From JAZOTK01 sp045534775 (GTDB lineage Bacteria > Bacillota > Clostridia > RUG12999): a DNA stretch of 23,883 nucleotides. Of the stretch, positions 15,465-23,200 are shown piece after piece. The number at the start of each line of letters is the position of its first letter. Within the stretch, counting starts at the first letter, position 1. The notes below the pieces were generated by a model. The model did not search any database. It was not told the origin of the DNA and saw only the letters and a list, made by a program, of their open reading frames with translations. Made by a program: the position numbers and the translations under genes. The DNA is taken from the NCBI GenBank assembly GCA_045534775.1, contig JAZSKI010000045.1:1-23883 (forward strand), in the 5' to 3' direction.

Positions 15465-16883
15465 CTATCTCCTCTGTAATGCGTATTCTTTTACTATATC
15501 CTCTTCGCAGAAGGGCATTTTACCCTCCTTCATAATCTGATAGGTTTCGTGTCCCTTCCCCGCCAATATGACCATATCCTGTTCTTTTGCCATATCAAGC
15601 GCAAAAATTATTGCCTCTTTCCTGTCTAAAATACATTCATGGGGAATGGTTACTCCTTCAATCACCTGTGCGGCAATATCCGCCGGGTCTTCACTTGCAG
15701 GATTATCACTGGTGATAACGGCAAAATCCGCATACTCGCTGACCACCTTCCCCATTTCGGGGCGTTTCAGTTTGTCACGGTCGCCCGGCGCGCCGAATAC
15801 GACTATTATCCTGCCGCCGCAATATTCTTTCACCGCCAGCAACATATTATAAAGTCCGTCGGGGGTATGTGCGAAATCTATCATAACTCTGTATGGCAGA
15901 TTGACATTTACATTCTGCATCCTGCCCTTTGCACCCATTGCTATGGTGAGTCCGTTCTGTATTATTTCTTCAGACACGCCCAACTTCAGGCAGGCTACCG
16001 CCGCCGCCGCTGTATTATAAACCGAAAATCTGCCGGGCAGTCTGGATTTTATTGTCATACCGCCTATATCGTATATTATTCCTTTATCGCTGAATCTAAC
16101 GTTTTCTACGTGATAATCGGAGGCTTCGTCTATTGAATAGGTAACCTTTTTTGCTACCTTTTCAGCAATCCTTCTGCCATAACCGTCATCAACATTTATA
16201 ACGGAAATTTCCGACATCTCAAAAAGCTTTGCTTTTATTGCCATATAGTTTTCCATTGTGCCGTGTAAATCCAGATGATCGTGGGTTAAATTCGTAAAAA
16301 TACCTACGTTGAATTTTATTCCGTAGACACGCATCAATTCAATAGCGTGGGAGGATACCTCCATAATACAATATTTCACTCCCGCCTCTACCATCTGTGC
16401 AAATATTTTATGAAGATCGCAGGCTTCAGGCGTTGTAAATTCCGCCGGCTGAGCCTCATCACCTATCACAATGCTGTTGGTTCCTATAAGTCCGGTTTTT
16501 TCCCCTTTTAAGCGGAGTATGGTATTTATAAGATGGGTTACGGTTGTTTTTCCGTTAGTCCCCGTTGCCCCTATTATTATCATTTTTTCGGAAGGTTTAC
16601 CGAAAAGAATATGGCTTGCCTGTGCCATAAATTTTCGTGAATTTTCCACTCTTACCACAGGAACTCCTTTTAAATCCACATCTTCTGTCACCACTACCGC
16701 CGCCGCACCCTGCGTAACAGCCTGAGTGATATACTTATGCCCGTCTGACTTAAAGCCTTTTATGCAAATAAACATATATCCGGGTTTGATTTTGCGTGAA
16801 TTATTCGTGATTCCGGTAATTTCGGCATTACCGCCGCTTATGGAAATATATTCTGTTTCTTTCAGAATATCACTGAGTCTCAT
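15465..16883 (-). CDS. murE: UDP-MurNAc-tripeptide synthetase MurE, DNPA-type
   Basis: 472 residues; adds the third stem-peptide residue. The ATP loop GATGTNGKTT lies at 105-114, the carbamylated-type lysine in KAKLFEM near 217-219, FTNLTHDHLDLHG near 196-208, and GKGHETYQ at 442-449. The amino-acid specificity motif reads DNPA (393-396), where meso-DAP enzymes have DNPR; Staphylococcus aureus MurE (L-Lys) also has DNPA. I infer L-Lys or another diamino acid rather than meso-DAP. The gene overlaps the PBP stop by 14 bases and takes its AGGAGG from the PBP coding sequence. Confidence 0.95.
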   Translation of the reverse strand: MRLSDILKETEYISISGGNAEITGITNNSRKIKPGYMFICIKGFKSDGHKYITQAVTQGAAAVVVTEDVDLKGVPVVRVENSRKFMAQASHILFGKPSEKMIIIGATGTNGKTTVTHLINTILRLKGEKTGLIGTNSIVIGDEAQPAEFTTPEACDLHKIFAQMVEAGVKYCIMEVSSHAIELMRVYGIKFNVGIFTNLTHDHLDLHGTMENYMAIKAKLFEMSEISVINVDDGYGRRIAEKVAKKVTYSIDEASDYHVENVRFSDKGIIYDIGGMTIKSRLPGRFSVYNTAAAAVACLKLGVSEEIIQNGLTIAMGAKGRMQNVNVNLPYRVMIDFAHTPDGLYNMLLAVKEYCGGRIIVVFGAPGDRDKLKRPEMGKVVSEYADFAVITSDNPASEDPADIAAQVIEGVTIPHECILDRKEAIIFALDMAKEQDMVILAGKGHETYQIMKEGKMPFCEEDIVKEYALQRR

Positions 16884-19125
16884 CCGCCTGTTCTCCTCCT
16901 GCCTTATCCGTATATATAACTACTGTCGCACCCTGCGTAACAACGCTGTCCGCAAGCGGTTCCTGTCTTGTTACTATCATTTTCTCATCCGAGCTTTTTC
17001 CTCTTATTTTTATAAGCAGACCTGCATCTGTTATAATTTTATTGGCTTCCTCCAGGCTTTTTCCCACAACAGACGGCATCTTAACAACGGGGGCATCACC
17101 CTCCGCACCGGTATAGAGAATTATTGTAGAATTATTCCTTACCTTACTGCCTGCCTCAGGCTCCTGGGAAAGCACCTGTGCACCACTTCCTCTGACTGCT
17201 CCCTGCAAAGAAAATCCTGCAAGCGCCCGTTTCGCATCATCTACAGGCATAGCCGTAACATCGGGAACAGTAGTATCCAGCTTGCTTTTTTCTTCCTCGG
17301 AAAATTGAGGCTCTATATTATAGTATTGTAAAATTTCTTCCATAATTTTTCCTGCCACGGGGCCTGAGGTCTGACCGCCGTAATAGCTTTCGCCTTCCGG
17401 TTCGTCTAAAATTACCATCAGTACAACCTTAGGGTCGTCTACAGGTGCTACGCTGACGAAAGAGCCTATATACTTTTCGTTTCCGCGGGGTTGCTTTTCG
17501 CTGGTACCACTTTTACCGCCTATACGATAGCCCTTGACTGCCGCCTTACTGCCGGATTCAACCACTACGGTTTCCAGCACCTCTTTCATAGATTCGCAGG
17601 TCTCAGGCGAAACCGTCTGCCTGATTTTCTGAGGCTGCATAGTTTCGATAACCTGACCGCCGGCATCGCGGATTTCACGAACCAGATAGGGTTTATAGAG
17701 CGTTCCGCCGTTGACGAGAGAGGAAATTGCCGTTATCATCTGAAGAGGTGTCACCTCGAAGCTCTGTCCGAAGGACGATACCATCAAATCCACTTCTTTG
17801 AAATTATCCTCGTCGTGGAAGGAGCCTACTGCCTCACCGGGGAAATCTATGCCCGTAGTTTCTCTGAAGCCGAAAGCCTTGAAATTCTTAATGAAGTTTT
17901 CTCTTCCTATTTTCGCACCCACCTGCATCAGCACCGGGTTACAGGAATTTACCATACCCATCATAAAGGTCTGACTGCCGTGACCGCCTGTTTTCCAGCA
18001 ATGTATGGGTCTGCCCGCCACCATAAGGTGACCACTGCAGTTATAACTCGCACCTAAGGTTGTGGCACTTTCCTCCAGTGCCATAGCACAGGTTATGAGC
18101 TTGAAGGTCGAACCCGGTTCATACACGTCTACTACAGGCTTGTTTCTTTTGATGTTTGATGTGGTTTCCACATAAAGCTTGCTGTATTCTTCGCCCTCCA
18201 GCTTATCAAGCTGCGCTACGATTTCCGGGTCCGTAATTTCAATGGGTTTATTAAGGTCATAGGTCGGAACACTTGCCATAGCAATAATCGCACCCGTTTT
18301 GGGGTCCATAACAATGGCACACCCTCCTTTAGCGGCTTTGTATTCTACTACGCCCTCTTCCATACCTTTTTCCACTATTCTCTGTACAGCTTCATCTATT
18401 GTAAGTACTATACTGTTACCCTCCTGGGCATTATAATACTTTTCGTAATCAAAATCATTGCCGCCTGCAACATTTTCCGATTTTACAAGCTTTCCCGCCG
18501 TACCTTTAAGATACTTATCATATTTAAGCTCAAGCCCTTCAAGGCCCTGATTGTCCGCGCCTGTCATTCCGATAACCTGTGCCGCCAGCGAGCCGTAGGG
18601 ATAATACCGTTTTGTATCGGCAACCAGGGCTACCCCCGCCAGATTGAACTGCTTGCGTTCTTCTTTAGACATTTCTTCGCCGTCTGCATTTTTCCCGCTG
18701 AGATAGTTTCGTAAAATCTGTGCTTCCTCTACCTCAACACGTTTCTTTATGTATTCAAACCGCGAATTTTTTTGGAGTGCCGCCCTGATTTTATCTTTTT
18801 CCACATCAAGCACGTCAGCTAAAATGGTTACAACAAACTCACCGTTCCCTTTTTCTCTTATGAGTTTAGGGTCTACGGCTACCGTATCAACATTGGCACT
18901 TACCGCCAACTCTTTTCCGTTGGTATCATAAATTGTTCCGCGTCTCGGATTTATTTCTTTTTCCTTGGTTTGCTGTTCAAGAGCCAGCTCCTTCAGCTCG
19001 CTTCCTCTTATAAACTGGAGATGTACAAGTCTTGCGACAAGAATGACAAATACAACCGCAATTACTGCAGTAAGCCCAAGTATTCTGCCGGATAGCTTTG
19101 ATTTTTTTCGTTTTTTATCTGCCAT
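16870..19125 (-). CDS. class B penicillin-binding protein with two PASTA domains (SpoVD/PBP2B type)
   Basis: 751 residues. Short cytoplasmic start, one membrane helix near 15-32, PBP dimerisation domain (RRGTIYDTNGKELAVS near 61-76), transpeptidase domain with STFK (Ser339-Lys342), SCN (394-396) and KSGT (538-541), then two PASTA domains near 618-683 and 684-745. It crosslinks septal peptidoglycan and is the likely partner of FtsW. Bacillus SpoVD has one PASTA domain and PBP2B two; this single gene occupies the slot of both, so I leave the symbol open. It starts 106 bases after ftsL, the largest gap in the operon, which holds a weak 6-bp hairpin (AAGGAA/TTCCTT at 19189-19205). Confidence 0.95.
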   Translation of the reverse strand: MADKKRKKSKLSGRILGLTAVIAVVFVILVARLVHLQFIRGSELKELALEQQTKEKEINPRRGTIYDTNGKELAVSANVDTVAVDPKLIREKGNGEFVVTILADVLDVEKDKIRAALQKNSRFEYIKKRVEVEEAQILRNYLSGKNADGEEMSKEERKQFNLAGVALVADTKRYYPYGSLAAQVIGMTGADNQGLEGLELKYDKYLKGTAGKLVKSENVAGGNDFDYEKYYNAQEGNSIVLTIDEAVQRIVEKGMEEGVVEYKAAKGGCAIVMDPKTGAIIAMASVPTYDLNKPIEITDPEIVAQLDKLEGEEYSKLYVETTSNIKRNKPVVDVYEPGSTFKLITCAMALEESATTLGASYNCSGHLMVAGRPIHCWKTGGHGSQTFMMGMVNSCNPVLMQVGAKIGRENFIKNFKAFGFRETTGIDFPGEAVGSFHDEDNFKEVDLMVSSFGQSFEVTPLQMITAISSLVNGGTLYKPYLVREIRDAGGQVIETMQPQKIRQTVSPETCESMKEVLETVVVESGSKAAVKGYRIGGKSGTSEKQPRGNEKYIGSFVSVAPVDDPKVVLMVILDEPEGESYYGGQTSGPVAGKIMEEILQYYNIEPQFSEEEKSKLDTTVPDVTAMPVDDAKRALAGFSLQGAVRGSGAQVLSQEPEAGSKVRNNSTIILYTGAEGDAPVVKMPSVVGKSLEEANKIITDAGLLIKIRGKSSDEKMIVTRQEPLADSVVTQGATVVIYTDKAGGEQADETQ

Positions 19126-19231
19126 CGCCGTTCATCCCTTTCCTTATAATAATGAACAAATCCACCTCGGAATTATAATGCAAAAGGCAAGGAATATCTT
19201 TCCTTACCCCTATTTCATATATAATACAATA

Positions 19232-19678
19232 TCAGTGTAAATATGCTACTAATTTTCCTATTCCGTCAACTATTCCCTTTGCAAAAAAGCTCTTCTCACT
19301 TTCTGTATTATACATTGCACTGTCTTCAACGGGTATTTCAATATGTACAATCTGATTTTTGCTGGGTTTTACCATCCCAAGCTTTTCAGTAGCTGTTTTT
19401 TCAATCTCTTCTATATCCACATTCTGCTGTAGCCTTACCTGTCGTGCGATATTTGACGATTCCAGTCTCTCGTACTGAGCTTTTATAATTTCTATCTCAC
19501 GCTCCAGCTCTGCAACCTTTGCATATCTGGTGACCAAAATCATCGAAAGTGCAAATATACAAATTGAAAGTGTCGCAAGTCCCCACCTGAAATGCTGTTT
19601 TTTCTTTTTCTTGACCGGGGCTTTTCTGACCTTTGGTTCATCCTGCACAGGTAATTTTCTCGCCAAATTATCGTTCAT
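19232..19678 (-). CDS. ftsL: cell division protein FtsL
   Basis: 148 residues: basic cytoplasmic start (APVKKKKKQHFRWG), one membrane helix near 33-50, then a leucine-zipper-like coiled coil (VAELEREIEIIKAQYERLES) and a septum-domain motif EEIEKTATEKLGMVKPSKNQIVHIE, typical of FtsL. It is longer than many (about 110-120) because of extra C-terminal residues ending FAKGIVDGIGKLVAYLH. With DivIB and DivIC it forms the bridge that activates FtsW and its PBP. It begins 24 bases after rsmH. FtsL family members are poorly conserved; the call rests on topology and position. Confidence 0.88.
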   Translation of the reverse strand: MNDNLARKLPVQDEPKVRKAPVKKKKKQHFRWGLATLSICIFALSMILVTRYAKVAELEREIEIIKAQYERLESSNIARQVRLQQNVDIEEIEKTATEKLGMVKPSKNQIVHIEIPVEDSAMYNTESEKSFFAKGIVDGIGKLVAYLH

Positions 19679-19702
19679 ACTGACCGCCCTTTCTCTTTGT
19701 TT

Positions 19703-20635
19703 TTAAAACTTTTCTATTGCACGAAGCTTAGCACTTCTGCTTCGCGGATTTTCTTCCAGCTCTTCACCGGAAGGAATTATCGGTTTTCTTGTTATCAGTT
19801 TTCCTTGCGGTTTTCTGCCGCAAACGCATATCGGAAGCTCCCTCGGACAAATACACCCTTTAACAAAGCCCGCAAAGGTTTCCTTTACGATTCTATCCTC
19901 CAGGGAATGGAAGGTGATTACCGCCAAAACGCCGCCGCTACCTAAGACCTCGAACATATCCTCAAGTGCTTTTTTCAGCTTTTCAAGCTCGCCGTTCACT
20001 TCAATTCTTATAGCCTGAAATGTCCTTTTCGCCGGGTGGGGACCGTCTTTCCTCGCCCCTTTGGGTATTGCCGCCTTTATAACATCCGTAAGCTGAAGTG
20101 TGGTTTCAATAGGCTTGTCCTTCCTGCGCTCTGCTATAAACTCCGCAATTCTTTTTGCCCATCGCTCCTCGCCGTATTCGGTTATTATCCTGCAAAGCTC
20201 CGACTCGCTGTAATTATTCACAATCTCATAAGCCGAAAGCTCATCATCTCTGTTCATTCGCATATCAAGAGGTGCATCATTCATATAACTGAACCCTCTT
20301 TTGGGGTTGTCCAGCTGATAGGAGGATACCCCCAGGTCGAGCAGTATACCATCCGCCCTTTCAATATCCAATGCACTGAATACTTCCTTTATATCTGCAT
20401 AATTGCTTTGTACAGCCGTAAGCTTGTCCCCAAAGGATGCAAGCCTTTTCCCCGCCGCCTCAAGTGCATCGCGGTCACGGTCAATTCCTATAAGCCTTCC
20501 CGTATCAAGTCTGCTTATAATCCCCTGTGAGTGTCCTCCGGCTCCCTTAGTGCCGTCTACATACAGCCCGTCGGGTTTAATCCGAAGCACCTGCATACAC
20601 TCATCAAACAAAACGGATTTATGTACAAATTCCAT
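19703..20635 (-). CDS. rsmH: 16S rRNA (cytosine-1402 N4) methyltransferase
   Basis: 310 residues. RsmH (MraW) methylates N4 of C1402 in 16S rRNA, fine-tuning the ribosomal P site. SAM-binding DGTKGAGGHS (27-36), GIDRDRDAL, ILLDLGVSSYQLD, the DMRMN and HPAKRTFQAIRIEVN blocks and FHSLEDRIVK are all present, as is a CICP...ICVCG cysteine pair region near the end. It starts ten bases after mraZ, the standard order. A strong call. Confidence 0.97.
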   Translation of the reverse strand: MEFVHKSVLFDECMQVLRIKPDGLYVDGTKGAGGHSQGIISRLDTGRLIGIDRDRDALEAAGKRLASFGDKLTAVQSNYADIKEVFSALDIERADGILLDLGVSSYQLDNPKRGFSYMNDAPLDMRMNRDDELSAYEIVNNYSESELCRIITEYGEERWAKRIAEFIAERRKDKPIETTLQLTDVIKAAIPKGARKDGPHPAKRTFQAIRIEVNGELEKLKKALEDMFEVLGSGGVLAVITFHSLEDRIVKETFAGFVKGCICPRELPICVCGRKPQGKLITRKPIIPSGEELEENPRSRSAKLRAIEKF

Positions 20636-20645
20636 ATTCTGCTCC

Positions 20646-21077
20646 TTATATGATTATATCAAGATTTTCTGCAACCGTTTCAAAATCAAATTCTTCATTT
20701 TCTTCAAAACGCTCCCAGCTTTCCCTGCTCCATAGCTCGATTTTATTATCCATACCTATTAATTTAATTTCATCTTTGATACCTGCAAGCTCTCTCAGCT
20801 TGGCAGAAAGGAGACATCTGCCCTGTTTGTCTATTTCAACAGTTTCGGCATTTTTAGTGAACATTCTCTGGAATGCACGTATTTCTCTTTTGGCATTGGG
20901 AAGGGCTCTCAGCCTTTCCATAAAAGCATCCCATTCGGAAACCTGATATATGTACAGGCAATTATCATCAAGACCCTGCGTTACCACGCATCTTCCGTCA
21001 AGCTGTTCTCTGAACTTTGAAGGCATTATAAATCTGCCTTTATCATCTATACTGTGGTCGTAGTTGCTGACAAACAT
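20646..21077 (-). CDS. mraZ: transcriptional regulator MraZ
   Basis: 143 residues from ATG 21077 with AAGGAGGAG upstream; the frame extends to 21122 but that part overlaps the operator and has no SD. Two SpoVT-AbrB-like halves carry the hallmark DDKGRFIMPSKFRE (about 11-24) and DKQGRCLLSAKLREL. MraZ forms a ring and binds short direct repeats in front of its own operon, repressing dcw transcription in several bacteria. Five such repeats are visible at 21096-21143. First gene of the dcw operon. Confidence 0.96.
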   Translation of the reverse strand: MFVSNYDHSIDDKGRFIMPSKFREQLDGRCVVTQGLDDNCLYIYQVSEWDAFMERLRALPNAKREIRAFQRMFTKNAETVEIDKQGRCLLSAKLRELAGIKDEIKLIGMDNKIELWSRESWERFEENEEFDFETVAENLDIII

Positions 21078-21095
21078 CAAATCTCCTCCTTTCTG

Positions 21096-21143
21096 CTCCA
21101 TAGCCTTCCACTTCGTTACCATTTCGCATCCATTTCACTCCAC
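21096..21143 (-). promoter_or_regulatory. probable MraZ operator, five (A/G)TGG boxes
   Basis: On the minus strand the boxes GTGGAG, ATGGAT, ATGGTA, GTGGAA and ATGGAG begin at 21143, 21133, 21122, 21111 and 21101, spaced 10, 11, 11 and 10 bases, thus on one face of the helix. Several are preceded by AA. Known MraZ sites are short G-rich repeats with the same pitch (TGGG-type in E. coli, AAAGTG-type in Mollicutes). The array lies between the predicted transcription start and the mraZ ribosome site. Confidence 0.8.
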
Positions 21144-21151
21144 TTGTTTAT

Positions 21152-21180
21152 ATTATATTACATTTTTTTAAAAAAATCAA
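21152..21180 (-). promoter_or_regulatory. sigma-A-type promoter of the dcw operon
   Basis: Minus-strand TTGATT (21180-21175), 17 bases, TATAAT (21157-21152). Transcription would begin near 21145, directly at the first MraZ box. Confidence 0.85.
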
Positions 21181-21218
21181 TAGTTTTTCACTAAAAATTT
21201 AACAAAATTTTTATACAT

Positions 21219-21246
21219 TTGTCATTAAAAAGTAACATATTATTAC
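21219..21246 (+). promoter_or_regulatory. candidate promoter for the DUF421-DUF4363 pair
   Basis: TTGTCA (21219-21224), 16 bases, TATTAC (21241-21246) on the plus strand. Moderate match; the leader would be about 75 bases and contains an AT-rich imperfect palindrome near 21286-21313. Confidence 0.35.
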
Positions 21247-21328
21247 CAAAAACATTAAAATTTCAGAATATTTGGGTTAAAACCGCTAAAAATAAAATTA
21301 AATTTTTATTTTAAGGCAGGGCGGTTAT

Positions 21329-22012
21329 ATGCTTGTAAATTTCGCACGAACTATTTTCCTTTATGTAGTTGTAACTTTTATTATGAGGATTTTGGGTAAA
21401 AAGCAGATAGGTCAGCTTGAAACCTCTGAATTTGTGGTGGTTCTGCTTTTATCGGAGCTTGCTTCTATTCCTATGCAGGATGTGGATATTCCCCTTATGA
21501 ACAGCATCGTTCCTATTGTCACACTTCTGTGTCTGGAGCTTGCCCTGTCTGCCGCTTCCCTGAAGGTCAAATGGCTCCGCAACCTTCTTCAGGGCAGACC
21601 CGTAATTATAGTCAGTCACGGCAAAATACTGCCCGATGCTCTCCGCAGTACAAGGTTTAATTTAGACGAGGTTATGGAGGAGCTTCGTATGGCAGGCTAC
21701 AGCGATATTCGTGATGTAGAATATGCTGTACTGGAGAATAACGGCAATTTCAGCGTTATTCCTTCTGCCGTCGGGAAAACCCCCTCCGCCTCCGATTTGA
21801 ATTTAAAAACCTCGCCCTCCGCTATGGCTTATATTGTAGTAAATGACGGAAAGGTCGACAAGCAAGCTCTCCTTGCTGCCGGCATTGATAATGCAAAGCT
21901 CAATGGTCTGCTTCGCAAACATAAAATTTCTTCTCCGGAAAAGCTGTTTTTTGCCACCTATGACAGTAACGGGGAATTTTATTTTCAACTCAAAGAGGAG
22001 GGGAGTCTGTGA
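21329..22012 (+). CDS. DUF421 (YetF/YcaP-type) membrane protein
   Basis: 227 residues with AGGGCGG before the ATG. Three hydrophobic helices at the start (ARTIFLYVVVTFIMRILGKKQIGQL, SEFVVVLLLSELASIPM, SIVPIVTLLCLELALSAASL), then the soluble DUF421 region: GRPVIIVSHGKI, a helix with LDEVMEELRMAGYSDIRDVEYAVLENNGNFSVI, and an added C-terminal extension of about 70 residues. The family is common in spore-forming Firmicutes; several Bacillus members are spore or envelope proteins of unknown activity. It is followed with a four-base GTGA overlap by the DUF4363 gene, a recurrent pair in Clostridia. Confidence 0.88.
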   Translation: MLVNFARTIFLYVVVTFIMRILGKKQIGQLETSEFVVVLLLSELASIPMQDVDIPLMNSIVPIVTLLCLELALSAASLKVKWLRNLLQGRPVIIVSHGKILPDALRSTRFNLDEVMEELRMAGYSDIRDVEYAVLENNGNFSVIPSAVGKTPSASDLNLKTSPSAMAYIVVNDGKVDKQALLAAGIDNAKLNGLLRKHKISSPEKLFFATYDSNGEFYFQLKEEGSL

Positions 22013-22374
22013 AAAGAGTAATCCTTGCCCCCATACTGACAGCAATAATCATTATCGGCGGCTGCCTTTATACGCACTATCTTGATGGCGTTTGCGATAA
22101 AATTTCCCTGCAAATTTACAAAGCCTACGAGGCTCCTGAAAATTCAGCCCAATACATCAAAACCGCCTCGGAAATTTTAGAGGATAATTCTAAGATTTTC
22201 TGCATATTTATTGATCAGGAATTTATTAACGATGCCGAATGCGGAATGGTTTTGTGTCACGAGCTCAGCAAGCTGGGAAATGAGGACGACCTCAAAGGCG
22301 AGCTTATGCTTCTTCTTAAAAAAATCGAACGGCTGAAGCAAAACGAAAAATTTGATTTAAAACGGATACTTTAG
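22009..22374 (+). CDS. DUF4363-type protein with N-terminal membrane anchor
   Basis: 121 residues from GTG 22009, which overlaps the DUF421 stop; GAGGAGGGGAG precedes it. One hydrophobic stretch (VILAPILTAIIIIGGCLYTHYL) acts as anchor or signal, followed by a helical outer domain (KISLQIYKAYEAPENSAQYIKTASEILEDN ... EDDLKGELMLLLKKIERLKQNEKF). A Cys near 19 has no clear lipobox. Function unknown; the overlap implies tight co-expression with the DUF421 protein, with which it may interact. Confidence 0.78.
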   Translation: MKRVILAPILTAIIIIGGCLYTHYLDGVCDKISLQIYKAYEAPENSAQYIKTASEILEDNSKIFCIFIDQEFINDAECGMVLCHELSKLGNEDDLKGELMLLLKKIERLKQNEKFDLKRIL

Positions 22375-22392
22375 GGTATATTCTCCCATTTT

Positions 22393-22420
22393 TTAACATA
22401 TAATATTACTACTGTAAAAT
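22393..22420 (+). promoter_or_regulatory. candidate promoter for the DUF2508-OB operon
   Basis: TTAACA (22393-22398), 16 bases, TAAAAT (22415-22420) preceded by TG. A separate TATAAT at 22399 lacks a -35. Either could start transcription just ahead of the GGAAGGAG site. Read-through from the DUF421 pair is also possible, since no good terminator separates them. Confidence 0.3.
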
Positions 22421-22442
22421 TACTCAGGAAGGAGCGGCTTAT

Positions 22443-22757
22443 ATGACCATAAATTTTAATTCCCTTATGCAGGAAATAAAAAGACGCAAGGAGAAGGAAG
22501 CCTATCGCGAAGAATTGCTGTCGCTTATTGAGGCGGCAAAGAAGCGGTTAAATACCAATCACAGATGCTTCAACGAAGTAACCGACGAAGATTTGACAGA
22601 GTTTTGTATTTACGAAAGACGTGCAGCCGAATTGGAATATATGCACCTGCTTCGCCTTTATTCGGAGGCAAAATTTGACTCCGAAGCTGTAAATAAACCT
22701 TTATTTTTTAAATCCATATTTAAAAAGGGAGACTTAAATGCTGAAGCTATGCAGTAA
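22443..22757 (+). CDS. DUF2508 (YaaL-like) protein
   Basis: 104 residues, strongly charged and helical, with GGAAGGAG upstream. The middle, FNEVTDEDLTEFCIYERRAAELEYMHLLRLYSEAKFD, fits the DUF2508 pattern (helix, VTD-DL turn, helix with Tyr-Leu-Leu-Arg). Bacillus YaaL lies beside recR, so the family has a DNA-repair neighbourhood but no known activity. Its last 20 bases overlap the next gene, so the two are translated together. Confidence 0.65.
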   Translation: MTINFNSLMQEIKRRKEKEAYREELLSLIEAAKKRLNTNHRCFNEVTDEDLTEFCIYERRAAELEYMHLLRLYSEAKFDSEAVNKPLFFKSIFKKGDLNAEAMQ

Positions 22758-23196
22758 TGCCGGGCTTGTCTCTGCCCTTACAGCCTTTATCGAAAAAAAT
22801 CAAATCTCTGCGGTTATAACAAAGGGGAAGGATTTTGATATATGTCTTTTATACGAAAAAGAAGACGAAATTATTAATAATCTTCCCAAGGATGTCATAA
22901 TAATAGCAAATGGAGACGACAGCAATCTTCTCCTTAGTCTTGACGGAGTAAAAAGCACCGTAATTACCTGCGGAATGTCACCCTTTTCCACTCTTACGCT
23001 ATCAGGAATTAAGGATGACTGTCTTGCCGTATGTCTGCAGCGTGCTATGACAACTCTGGACGGAAATGTTTTGTGTTTTCAGGAAATTCCCGTACATTGC
23101 AATGCAGATAAGGATGACCCTGTTCAAAGCTTGCTTTTCCTCGCTCTCGGACTAATTTGCGGACTTAACATAACAAAAATTAAATTGGAGGAATAA
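22738..23196 (+). CDS. unrecognised conserved-looking protein, 152 residues
   Basis: I do not recognise this gene. It starts inside the end of the DUF2508-like gene with AAGGGAG upstream. Alpha/beta pattern: ISAVITKGKDFDICLLYEK, DVIIIANGDDSNLLLSLDGVKSTVITCGMSPFSTLTLSGI, LAVCLQRAMTTLDGNVLCFQEIPV, and a hydrophobic end SLLFLALGLICGLNI. The block ITCGMS-(x)4-LTLSGI followed by CLQRAMTTL..QEIP looks like a conserved core. No signal peptide and no recognisable catalytic motif. Four bases separate it from the OB-fold gene, so it should be co-expressed. A nucleotide-binding or assembly role is only a guess. Confidence 0.7.
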   Translation: MLKLCSNAGLVSALTAFIEKNQISAVITKGKDFDICLLYEKEDEIINNLPKDVIIIANGDDSNLLLSLDGVKSTVITCGMSPFSTLTLSGIKDDCLAVCLQRAMTTLDGNVLCFQEIPVHCNADKDDPVQSLLFLALGLICGLNITKIKLEE

Positions 23197-23200
23197 AATT

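Noticed and set aside
16726..17331. 201-codon plus-strand reading frame opposite the PBP and murE.
   Set aside because: Antisense shadow; no start signal and no recognisable domain.
22375..22392. Terminator after the DUF4363 gene (GGG...CCC then T-run).
   Set aside because: Only three base pairs can form, which is too weak.
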